From Pseudorhodoferax aquiterrae (lineage in GTDB: Bacteria > Pseudomonadota > Gammaproteobacteria > Burkholderiales > Burkholderiaceae_C), in contig NZ_BMYK01000003.1 of the NCBI RefSeq assembly GCF_014652235.1, positions 384,547-448,546 on the forward strand: a stretch of 64,000 nt of DNA, read 5' to 3'. Positions 19,634 through 27,892 of the stretch are shown here, in pieces. The stretch's first letter is position 1. Each line of letters starts with the position of its first letter. Made by a program: the position numbers and the translations under genes. Below the pieces are notes generated by a model. It worked only from the letters and a program-made list of their open reading frames with translations, did not search any database and was not told where the DNA came from.

Positions 19634-20269
19634 ATGGACATCGATTTCTCCGCCATCACCGAATACCAGCGCTACAAGCTCATGGCCAGCCTGATCGTGC
19701 CGCGGCCGATCGCGCTGATCACCACGGTGAATGCACAAGGTGTGGTCAACGCCGCGCCCTTCAGCATGTTCAACATGCTGGGCGAGGAGCCACCCATCGT
19801 GATGGTCAGCATCAACCGGCTGCAGGACGGCGAGCTCAAGCACACGGCCCAGAACATCGTCGCGAACAGGGAGTTCGTGGTGCACATCGCCGACGAGGCC
19901 ATGGCCCGGCAGATGCACCGCTGCGGCGAGACCTTCGCGGCCGACGTGAGCGAGCTGGCGGCCGTGGGGCTGACGGCCGCGCCCTGCCAACGCGTCAAGC
20001 CGCCGCGCATCGTGGAGGCGCCCGTGGCCTTCGAATGCACGCTGCACGAGCTGCTGGAGACGGCCAGCCGGCAGATCTTCATCGGCCAGGTGCGCTGGCT
20101 GCATGCACGCGAGGGGTTGATCGACACCGCCACCTGGCGCGTCAGGCTGCAGGATTACTTTCCCGTCGCGCGCTTCGGCGCCAGCTTCTACGTGAACACG
20201 CGCGAGCGGTTCTCGCTGGAGGGCAGCGCCAGCGCGCCGGCCACGACGACGGCCATCGACGAGATGTGA
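19634..20269 (+). CDS. Flavin reductase-like domain protein (FMN-binding split barrel)
   Basis: 211-residue member of the flavin reductase-like/DIM6-NTAB family that binds FMN noncovalently. It shows the family opening MASLIVPRPIALITTVNAQGVVNAAPFSMFN and PPRIVEAPVAFECTLHE, which contact flavin and define the barrel. Such proteins reduce flavin for monooxygenases or act as oxidoreductases. It is the third gene of the deacetylase-GntR operon. A second family member is at 30659. No monooxygenase partner is visible in the window. Confidence 0.88.
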   Translation: MDIDFSAITEYQRYKLMASLIVPRPIALITTVNAQGVVNAAPFSMFNMLGEEPPIVMVSINRLQDGELKHTAQNIVANREFVVHIADEAMARQMHRCGETFAADVSELAAVGLTAAPCQRVKPPRIVEAPVAFECTLHELLETASRQIFIGQVRWLHAREGLIDTATWRVRLQDYFPVARFGASFYVNTRERFSLEGSASAPATTTAIDEM

Positions 20270-20329
20270 GCCGATCCAGCGTTCTCCGGGGAACGACAAT
20301 CGCCAGCCTGCAGCCCACCCGAAAATGCC

Positions 20330-20575
20330 ATGGCCAATGCTTCCAAGCTGTTCGATGGCAGTGTCGCCATCCCCGTAGCCTTCCTTGCCGAACTCGACTG
20401 GCGTGATGGCGACCAGATTGTTTGGACCGCCAGAGGCGGCGAGTTGGTGGGCATCACGCGTCGTGCGCAATTGCGCCGCGCCCAACTGCGGTTCCAACAG
20501 AGTGCCGCCAATCCTTCACCGTCTTTGTCGCAGGAATTGATCACGGAGCGCCGTCGCACAGCACAAGCCGTGTAA
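20330..20575 (+). CDS. Orphan AbrB/MazE-like small DNA-binding protein
   Basis: 81-residue protein. Residues 9-45 (DGSVAIPVAFLAELDWRDGD, then IVWTARGGELVGI) follow the swapped-hairpin AbrB/SpoVT pattern of a short strand, IP, a helix, GD and a final strand. The C-terminal 35 residues are Gln/Arg-rich and probably act as a toxin-neutralising tail in relatives. No PIN or MazF toxin gene accompanies it; the next gene is a pseudouridine-synthase-like protein. It could be an orphan antitoxin or a solitary regulator. Similarity is judged by pattern only. Confidence 0.55.
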   Translation: MANASKLFDGSVAIPVAFLAELDWRDGDQIVWTARGGELVGITRRAQLRRAQLRFQQSAANPSPSLSQELITERRRTAQAV

Positions 20576-20622
20576 GGCAGGCCCGTCGTGGACGGCAGTG
20601 CTGGCGGCAGACCGAAAATGAC

Positions 20623-21381
20623 ATGACATCTGCCGACCGCGCATCCGTGCCCACTGAATCCACTGCATCCATGAACCTCCCCGTCCCCGAGGACGACGGC
20701 GCCGAGCGCCTGTCCAAGCGCGTCGCCGCGCAAGGCGGCTGGTCCCGCCGCGACGCCGAACTTCTGATCGACAACGGCGTGGTGCGCGTCGACGGCACCG
20801 TCGCCGTGCTGCCGCAGATGCGCGTGCGGCCCGAGCAGCGCGTGGAGATCGAGAAGAACGCCCGGCCGCTGCCGGTGCCTCCCGTCACCTTGCTGCTGCA
20901 CAAGCCCGCCAGCGTGGAACTGGACCTGACCGCGCCGCTGGCCGGCGCGCAGCGCAGCGCGGCCGACCGCTCGGGCCTGCGGCCGCTGCCCAGGCACCTT
21001 GTGGACCAGCACTGCGTGGCGCCGCTGGGCCCACGCGACAGCGGGCTCGTGGTGTTCACGCAGGTGCACGGCATCGAGCGCAAGCTGACCGAGGATGCGG
21101 CCCTGCTGGAGCACGAACTGCAGGTCGAGGTGGATGGCGAGGCCACGGCCGAGGCGCTGCAGGCCATGCGCCCGGCGCGCGTGAGCATCGGCTCGCAGCG
21201 CGAGGGCCGCACCGTTCTGCGCTTCGCCGTCAAGGGGCCGCAGCCGGGCCAGGTCACCAACCTGTGCGCGCGCGCCGGCCTGCAGGTGCTGGGGGTGCGC
21301 CGGCTGCGCCTGGGCCGGGTGGCGCTGGCCGGCCTCGCGCCGGGCGAGTGGCGCTACCTGCGCAGCGACGAGAAGTTCTGA
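20623..21381 (+). CDS. S4-domain RNA pseudouridine synthase-like protein (divergent RluF/RsuA type)
   Basis: 252 residues. An S4 RNA-binding domain (ERLSKRVAAQGGWSRRDAELLIDNGVVRVDG, about 28-60) is followed by an RsuA/RluB/E/F-type catalytic fold. The catalytic-loop region reads PLGPRDSGLVVFTQ: the Asp is kept, but the usual GRLDxDTxGLL pattern is altered, and HKPASVELD replaces the usual NKPxGxxCT stretch. The C-terminal RLRLGRVALAGLAPGEWRYL matches the family. Activity is therefore uncertain; it may be an RNA-binding relative. The start at 20623 was taken as the first ATG before the S4 domain. Confidence 0.75.
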   Translation: MTSADRASVPTESTASMNLPVPEDDGAERLSKRVAAQGGWSRRDAELLIDNGVVRVDGTVAVLPQMRVRPEQRVEIEKNARPLPVPPVTLLLHKPASVELDLTAPLAGAQRSAADRSGLRPLPRHLVDQHCVAPLGPRDSGLVVFTQVHGIERKLTEDAALLEHELQVEVDGEATAEALQAMRPARVSIGSQREGRTVLRFAVKGPQPGQVTNLCARAGLQVLGVRRLRLGRVALAGLAPGEWRYLRSDEKF

Positions 21382-21382
21382 A

Positions 21383-21400
21383 GCGCCGCGGCCGCGGCGC
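21383..21400. repeat. 18-bp GC palindrome between convergent genes
   Basis: GCGCCGCGGCCGCGGCGC is perfectly self-complementary and begins two bases after the stop of the pseudouridine-synthase-like gene, 15 bases from the 3' end of rnpB. It may act as a bidirectional terminator stem, but neither strand has a T-tract. Confidence 0.45.
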
Positions 21401-21414
21401 CGTGCATGAAAAGT

Positions 21415-21753
21415 GTGAAGCCCGCCGATACGCCGGATTCTGTGCACCGGGGTCGCCCCCGGTGTGACCGCCATTCCTCTGGGCCGTCTGTCGCCAGACG
21501 GCTCGGTGCTACCTACCCGCCGGCTCCGCGGAGCCACATCATCACCGGCCTATTTGGTATTGCTGCGCGTAGAGATTGCCCGTTTCACCCCCGGTGGTTT
21601 GCCTTGCGGCACTCCCCCGGGACTCGTCTCTGTTGCTCTGATCCTCACCTCGCGGTGGAGAGCCGTTAGCTCCTACGCTGCCCTGTGCAGTCCGGACGTT
21701 CCTCCAGTGCGGCCTTTCGGCGCTTGCACCAGCGGCGGCCTGGCGGGCTTCAC
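21415..21753 (-). ncRNA. rnpB: RNase P RNA component (class A)
   Basis: Catalytic RNA that trims tRNA 5' leaders. On the minus strand the sequence begins GTGAAGCCCGCC and ends GGCGGGCTTCAC, forming the P1 helix. Inside are the conserved class A elements: GGAGGAACGTCCGGACTGCA with CAGGGCAGCGTAGGAGCTAACG (P4 and neighbours), AGAGCAACAGAGA, AAACGGGCAATCTCTACG, and near the 3' end ACAGAATCCGGCGTATCGG, matching the ACAGAA-CCGGCTTATCGG consensus. Length is about 339. Plus-strand open frames across it are shadows. The ends are set from P1 pairing and could shift by a few bases. Confidence 0.93.
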
Positions 21754-21760
21754 GGCGAGC

Positions 21761-21766
21761 ATTATC
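21761..21766 (-). promoter_or_regulatory. Probable -10 element of rnpB
   Basis: On the minus strand GATAAT, with TGC directly before it as an extended -10, lies seven bases upstream of the inferred rnpB 5' end. No clear -35 was found. It sits within 50 bases of the divergent cysteine synthase start codon. Confidence 0.5.
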
Positions 21767-21811
21767 GCAGTGCGCCAGAATGCCCTCTTTGCCCACCCAC
21801 CGGGAGACGCC

Positions 21812-22725
<914 letters not shown>

Positions 22726-22729
<4 letters not shown>

Positions 22730-23817
22730 CCCCCTCGCGCACGCTGGCCATCGCGCAGCCGGCGGCCACCAGGCTGTCGCCCGCGCAGAAGAAGTTCAAC
22801 AGCCTGGTCAAGCGCATCGCCGAGCAGCGCGCGCTGCTGGCACAGTGGGAAGAAGCGGTGCCTTTGTTCCGCGAGCGGCGCGCACGCGAACTCCTGCCGC
22901 TGCTCGACGACTACCGCGTGCTCAGCGTGCAGATGGTCCGCGTGCTGCACGCGGCCGCCGCCAACCGCAAGGGACTGGGCAAGGCCGACCGCGACACCAT
23001 CGCCGCGCTCATCACCGACCTGGCCGGCGCGCTGGCCGACAGCGCGCCCGACGAGGCCCTGCGCGCCGAGATGAAGCAGCGCTACAACGAGCATGCGGGC
23101 AGCGACTTCGATGAAGACGGCGCCGACAGCGATGCCATGGCGCGCGAGATGGCGCGCGATCTGTTCGGCATGGACATTCCCGACGACGTGGACCTCAACT
23201 CGCCCGAGGAGTTGATGCGCCACATCGCGCAGGAGATGCAAGCCGATGCGCAAGCACCACCGGATCGCCCGGCGAAGAAGCCATCCAAGCGCGCGCAGCA
23301 GGCCACCCAGTCGCTGCGCGAGGTCTACCGCAAGCTGGCCAGCGCGCTGCATCCCGACCGCGAGGGCGACCCGGCCGAGCGCGCCCGCAAGACGGCGCTG
23401 ATGCAGCGCGCCAACGAGGCCTATGCCAACAACCGGCTGCTCGACCTGCTGCAGCTGCAACTGGAGGCCGAGCAGATCGATCCCGGCCAGCTCGCCAACC
23501 TCAGCGCAGAGCGCCTGAAGCACTACAACCATGTGCTGGCAGAGCAACTGGACGAATTGCGCCACGAGGTCGCGGCGACCGAGGGCGCGTTCGTGCTGGA
23601 GTTCAACCTGCCGCCGCTGCAGCCCCTGAAGCCAGCCCGGCTCATGGACACGCTGCGCCACCAGATCGCGCAGCTCACGCTGGACACGCACCATCTGCGC
23701 CAGCAACTGCCGCTGCTGGACGATCTGCCGACGCTCAAGCGCTGGCTCAAGGAACAGCGCGCCGCGATGCGCGCACGGCAGGAAGAGGAAGACCTGCTGA
23801 GCCTGTTCGGGCGCTGA
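22726..23817 (+). CDS. J-domain-like protein, paralogue 1
   Basis: 363-residue mostly helical, charged protein without signal peptide. Residues 195-245 ([20 protein letters not shown] with [10 protein letters not shown] following) look like the end of a J domain: helix II, the HPD tripeptide (209-211) that stimulates DnaK ATPase, and helix III. The N-terminal 170 residues and the C-terminal coiled region are not recognised. HPD suggests a co-chaperone or a J-like scaffold, but the full four-helix domain is not obvious. The ATGA overlap with cysteine synthase and a seven-base gap to a paralogue put it in one operon. Confidence 0.75.
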
Positions 23818-23823
23818 GCGGCG

Positions 23824-24846
23824 ATGGTGGATCTCGTCACCACGGCCGACCGCGGCCAACCGCCCCAGCTGGCCGAATTCCACCGCCTGACCGACGCCAT
23901 CGCCGCGCAGCGCACCGTGCTGCAGCGCTGGCAGCAGGCCGGCGCGGACTTCCACCGGCAGCAGGCCCAGGCGCTGGCGCCGCTGCTGGCCAGCCAGCGC
24001 GCGATCGACCTCGACCTGCTGCGCCTGCTGGACCAGGCCGCCCATGCCGGCGAACTGGGCCGCAACGACCTGCACATCCTGCATGCGCTGGTGCGCGACC
24101 TTGCGGCCAGCCTGCTGCGTCAGGGCGAAGAACCCGAACTGCGCGCGATCTTCGCGCGCCACCAGGACAACGCCTACGACGACGTGCCCGAGGAAGCCCC
24201 CGAAGCCGCGGCGCCAGCCCCCACCGCCGCCGCCCCGGCCGACGACGATGGCGACTGGATGGCGCAATGGGAGCGCATGGAAGCCGCGCAATCCGATGCC
24301 GCCCAGCAGCGCGCACGCCAGCGCGCCCAGCACAAGGCGGCCAGCCGGCGCCGGCGCATGGCCGCGCCCGAACCCGAGGACGCCAGCCAGACCATCCGCG
24401 CCGTGTTCCGCAAGCTGGCCAGTGCGCTGCATCCCGACCGTGCGCCCGACGATAGTGAGCGCGCACGCAAGACCGCACTGATGCAGCGCGTCAACGTGGC
24501 CTATGCCGCGCGCAATCTGCTCGATCTGCTGCAGCTGCAATTGGAGATCGAGCAGATCGACCTGCGCAGCATCGCGGCCATGGGGGAGGAGACGCTGGCC
24601 CGCCACAACCGCGTGCTGGCCGAACAGCTCGAGGAGCTGCGCCAGGAGACTGCCGACACCGAGCGCGGCCTGCGCACGCTGCTGGGCCTGGGCCACGGCG
24701 CCGAGCCCACGGCGGCGCGGATCGCGCGCGCGATCCGCGAGCAGAGCCGCGCGCTGCAACAGAACATCGCCTACTACCGCTGGGAGCTCGACGAACTGCA
24801 GGACCCGCGCTTCTTCAAGCAGTGGCTGCGCGAGCAGCGTGACTGA
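23824..24846 (+). CDS. J-domain-like protein, paralogue 2
   Basis: 340-residue helical protein clearly related to the gene before it: both share [26 protein letters not shown] and [14 protein letters not shown] blocks in the same order, and both end in a KQWL(K/R)EQR tail. HPD is at 203-205. The region between 115 and 185 is Ala/Pro/Arg-rich and differs from paralogue 1, so the duplication is old. Function unknown; by the HPD motif a DnaK-linked role is possible. It ends 20 bases before the convergent AstE-like gene. Confidence 0.75.
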   Translation: MVDLVTTADRGQPPQLAEFHRLTDAIAAQRTVLQRWQQAGADFHRQQAQALAPLLASQRAIDLDLLRLLDQAAHAGELGRNDLHILHALVRDLAASLLRQGEEPELRAIFARHQDNAYDDVPEEAPEAAAPAPTAAAPADDDGDWMAQWERMEAAQSDAAQQRARQRAQHKAASRRRRMAAPEPEDASQTIRAVFRKLASALHPDRAPDDSERARKTALMQRVNVAYAARNLLDLLQLQLEIEQIDLRSIAAMGEETLARHNRVLAEQLEELRQETADTERGLRTLLGLGHGAEPTAARIARAIREQSRALQQNIAYYRWELDELQDPRFFKQWLREQRD

Positions 24847-24866
24847 GCCCCAGAGGGTCTTTCCTC

Positions 24867-25838
24867 TCAGCGCAACAGCGTGCGCCGCGCGAACCGCACC
24901 ACCGTGACGCCGGCGCGCGCCTGCCGCGTCGAGGGCATGACCAGCACGCAGTCGTCGTAGGGCGTCGCCACCGGCTCGCCGTCGTTGTCGCCGATCACGG
25001 TGCCGGCCTTCGCGATCACTTCCAGCCCGGTGAAGGCCTCGGTGAAGCGAAAGCGCGCGCTGCGCGCGACGACAGGGCCCGTGACGTGCAATGCCCACTG
25101 GTGCGGCGCGTCCGGCTGGCGCCAGCCGGGCAGCTGGCTGGCCTCGGCGCCCGGCGCCAGCAGGCCCGCCGCGTCCAGGAAGCGCACGCACTGGTCGCGC
25201 GCCACGGCCACGCTGGCGGGATCGCCATGGAAGCCGCATTCCACCAGGAGCGAGCGGGTGTCGGGCGCCTGCGCGTCCGGCGCGCCGAAACGGCCGAAGT
25301 CGCGCATGCGCACACCGTCCTGGTGGCCGGCATCGACCACCACGTGGGCGGGCGTGCGCAGCTGGCGTGCCAGCGCCAGGTTGCGCGCTTGCAGGCCGGT
25401 CAGCGCCAGCGGTGCGCCGCTCTCGTGCATGGAATGCAGGTCCAGCAGCCAGTCGGCGCGCGCCACGAAGGCTTGCAGCGCGGCCGCGCGGCGCCGCTCG
25501 CGCGTGCCGCCCTCGGCCATGCGCGCGGGAAGCCACTGGCGGTTCAGGTCCTCGTCGACGAAGCGCGAGGCGTCGTGGTCGCGCACGTCGAAGCGGTCGA
25601 AGGCCTCCAGGTTGCAGAAGGCCAGGGTCAGCGTGCCGCGCGCTGGGCGCACGCCGGCCTCCAGCAGCCCGCGCAGGGCCCAGGCACCACACAGCTCGTT
25701 GCCGTGGACCAGGGCGCTCAGCATGACGTGGGGGCCGGGCCGGCCAGAGTCGAAGGACCAGACGCCCTCGGTGCCGGTGTTGCCGGCGCGCCAGGCGGAC
25801 AGGTCGGGCGGCGCGAGTTCGAATGCGGGGGTGTTCAT
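24867..25838 (-). CDS. Succinylglutamate desuccinylase/aspartoacylase-family protein
   Basis: 323-residue zinc carboxypeptidase-like hydrolase (AstE/AspA, M14 fold). Zinc ligands are visible: His45 and Glu48 in ALVHGNELCG and His135 in LLDLHSMHE, with the substrate Arg in VDEDLNRQW. Members remove acyl groups from N-acyl amino acids. The substrate here is unknown. The start at 25838 overlaps the stop of the Bug receptor gene (ATGA), so uptake or sensing and hydrolysis are co-expressed. The LysR gene at 26917 is upstream on the same strand. Confidence 0.88.
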   Translation of the reverse strand: MNTPAFELAPPDLSAWRAGNTGTEGVWSFDSGRPGPHVMLSALVHGNELCGAWALRGLLEAGVRPARGTLTLAFCNLEAFDRFDVRDHDASRFVDEDLNRQWLPARMAEGGTRERRRAAALQAFVARADWLLDLHSMHESGAPLALTGLQARNLALARQLRTPAHVVVDAGHQDGVRMRDFGRFGAPDAQAPDTRSLLVECGFHGDPASVAVARDQCVRFLDAAGLLAPGAEASQLPGWRQPDAPHQWALHVTGPVVARSARFRFTEAFTGLEVIAKAGTVIGDNDGEPVATPYDDCVLVMPSTRQARAGVTVVRFARRTLLR

Positions 25839-26815
25839 TCCTTGATCTTCGCAAACTCGACGATCCGGCGGTACTTGGCCGTCTCGGCGGCCAGGAAGCG
25901 CGGCAGGTCCGCGCCCGCCAGCGCCAGGGTGGAGCCGCTGTCCTCCAGCTTCTTGCGCAGCTCGGGTGCCTGCAGCGCCTCGGCCAGCGCCGTGCGCAAC
26001 CGGGTGGCGATGGCTGCGGGCAGCTGCGCCGGCGCCATCAGCGCGAACCACACGCCGATGTCCAGGTCCTTGAGCGCCGGATGGGCGGCCAGCGGCGCGA
26101 TGTCGGGCGCAGCGGCCGAACGCGTCTTCTCGGTGATGCCCAGCGCCACCACCTTGCCGCTGCGGATGTGCGGCAGGCCGCTGGACAGCACGTAGACGCC
26201 CAGGTCGATCGTGCCGCCGTACAGGTCGGTCGTCAGCGGTGCCACGCCGCGGTAGGGAATGTGGGTCATGAACAGCCCGCCCTGCTGCTTGGCCATCTCG
26301 CCGGCCAGGTGCAGGGCGGTGCCCACGCCGGAACTGCCATAGCTGTAGTGGCCGGGCCGGGCGCGCACGGCCTGCAGCATCTGGTCGACCGTGCGCATGC
26401 CGCTGGCGGTGGAGGCCACCAGCACCATGGGCTGCGAGGCCACCAGGCCGATGGGCGTGAAATCCGACGTGCTGTACTTGACGGCGGCCGAGACCTGCCG
26501 GGCGATGGCGATCTCGTTGTTGGCGCCCAGCAGCAGCGTGTAGCCGTCCGGCGCGGCACGGGCCACCTTCTGCGCGCCGATGGTGCCGCCGGCGCCGCCC
26601 AGGTTCTCGACCACCACCGGCACGCCCAGCGTGCGGGCCAGCTGGTCGGCCACGGCCCGGCCGGTCAGGTCGGTGCTGCCGCCCGGCGGATAGCCCACGA
26701 CCAGCGTGATCGGGCGTTCGGGATAGCCGCCGCCCTGGGCCTGGGCGGCGGGCGCGAGCATGGCGGCCAGCAGCGCCGGCAGCAGCAGCGCGCGGATGCA
26801 GTGGATGGATGGCAT
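25835..26815 (-). CDS. Bug-family tripartite tricarboxylate transporter receptor (1 of 4)
   Basis: 326-residue periplasmic binding protein of the TctC/Bug family. A Sec signal peptide ends near AAQAQ (about 27). The mature N-terminus YPERPITLVVGYPPGGSTD and the GGAGGTIGAQKVARAAPDGYTLL segment are family hallmarks. Bug proteins bind carboxylates or amides. No TctA/TctB membrane subunits are nearby, so it may use a distant TTT pair or act as a sensor. It is translationally coupled to the AstE-like hydrolase and lies 101 bases after the LysR gene, with a large inverted repeat between them. Confidence 0.93.
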   Translation of the reverse strand: MPSIHCIRALLLPALLAAMLAPAAQAQGGGYPERPITLVVGYPPGGSTDLTGRAVADQLARTLGVPVVVENLGGAGGTIGAQKVARAAPDGYTLLLGANNEIAIARQVSAAVKYSTSDFTPIGLVASQPMVLVASTASGMRTVDQMLQAVRARPGHYSYGSSGVGTALHLAGEMAKQQGGLFMTHIPYRGVAPLTTDLYGGTIDLGVYVLSSGLPHIRSGKVVALGITEKTRSAAAPDIAPLAAHPALKDLDIGVWFALMAPAQLPAAIATRLRTALAEALQAPELRKKLEDSGSTLALAGADLPRFLAAETAKYRRIVEFAKIKE

Positions 26816-26875
26816 GGTGTGTCCCCGGGGTTCGGATGCCGCCGATTGTTCTGGCGCGGCCGGCGCAACCCGGTG

Positions 26876-26905
26876 CCGGATCGGCACGGAACGGTGCCGA
26901 TCCGG
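26876..26905. repeat. Perfect 12-bp inverted repeat upstream of Bug receptor 1
   Basis: CCGGATCGGCAC (26876-26887) and GTGCCGATCCGG (26894-26905) are exact reverse complements with a 6-base spacer, placed between the LysR stop and the Bug start. There is no T-tract on the minus strand, so an operator or an mRNA stem is more likely than a terminator. Confidence 0.6.
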
Positions 26906-26916
26906 TGCGCCTGCCC

Positions 26917-27810
26917 TCATGCCGGCACGACGGCCTCCCACAGCCGCTCGGCCAACGGTGACAGCCGGCGCTTGGAGCGCACCATGCGCACCTCGAACGC
27001 GATCTCCATGGCCTTGCCGGCCAGCGGCACGATGTTCTTCTGCCGGCAGGCGCCCGCCGCCAGCGACCAGGGCAGCCAGGCCACGCCCATGCCCTTCTGC
27101 ACGTACTCGAGCAGAGCGTCGGCGGAATCGACCTCCAGCCTGCGCTCCAGGCGCGGCGCCTGGGCGTGGTTGGCCAGGTGGTCGGCCACCAGGTGGCCCA
27201 GTGCCAGGCTGTCGGCATAGGCCAGGAAGGGTGCGGGCCGGGCACCGTCGAGACGGAACATCGGGCGCCCGTCGGCCTGCGCGCGGGCCACCGGCACCAG
27301 GCGGTCGTGCGCCACCGTGTGCTGCAGGTGCTGCGCGGGCTCCAGGTGCAGCGCGATCAGCGGGTGGTGGTAGCTCAGCATGAAGTCGATTTCGCCGCGC
27401 TCCAGGCGCTGCAGCACCTCGGCCATGGCGCTGGTGCGCACCTGGACCATGGCCTGCGCCGTCAGCGTGCGCACGCGCCAGAGCCAGTCGGCCGCGATGG
27501 TGCGTGCCAGCGTGCGGCCCGTGCCCAGCGTGAAGACGGGCTGGCCCGAGGCTGCGCCGCCGCGCATCTCGCGCTGCGCGGCGGCCAGGCCGTCCACGGA
27601 CTGGCGCGCCTGCCGCAGCAGGGTCTCGCCGGCGGCCGTGAGTGTGACCGGCGCGCCACCGCGCAACACCAGCGGCACGCCGGCCCATTGCTCCAGCTCC
27701 CGGATGCGCCGGCCGAAGGCCGGGTGCGTCACATGGCGCACCGCGGCTGCGCGCGTGAAGCTGCGCGTCTCGGCCAGCGCGATCAGGTCTTCCAGCCATT
27801 TCATCTGCAT
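26917..27810 (-). CDS. LysR-family transcriptional regulator
   Basis: 297-residue LTTR. The N-terminal helix-turn-helix (about 1-60) reads MKWLEDLIALAETRSFTRAAAVRHVTHPAFGRRIRELEQWAG, followed by an effector domain with the usual EYVQKGMGVAWLPWSL segment. It has an ATG at codon 1 and another at codon 3; GGAGAG precedes the first. It reads in the same direction as the Bug and AstE-like genes and is likely their activator. It is divergent from the FAD oxidoreductase at 27893, 82 bases away. Confidence 0.92.
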   Translation of the reverse strand: MQMKWLEDLIALAETRSFTRAAAVRHVTHPAFGRRIRELEQWAGVPLVLRGGAPVTLTAAGETLLRQARQSVDGLAAAQREMRGGAASGQPVFTLGTGRTLARTIAADWLWRVRTLTAQAMVQVRTSAMAEVLQRLERGEIDFMLSYHHPLIALHLEPAQHLQHTVAHDRLVPVARAQADGRPMFRLDGARPAPFLAYADSLALGHLVADHLANHAQAPRLERRLEVDSADALLEYVQKGMGVAWLPWSLAAGACRQKNIVPLAGKAMEIAFEVRMVRSKRRLSPLAERLWEAVVPA

Positions 27811-27892
27811 CGTGGGGCTCTCCTGCGCAACGCGCACATGTTCCGTATCATCCGCGGGCCCGAAGCCTGCCCGATCACCACGGGCCACCACC

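Noticed and set aside
21406-21811. Short plus-strand frames through rnpB, including an N-terminal extension of cysteine synthase
   Set aside because: They lie opposite a conserved structural RNA and lack a start consistent with the enzyme family.
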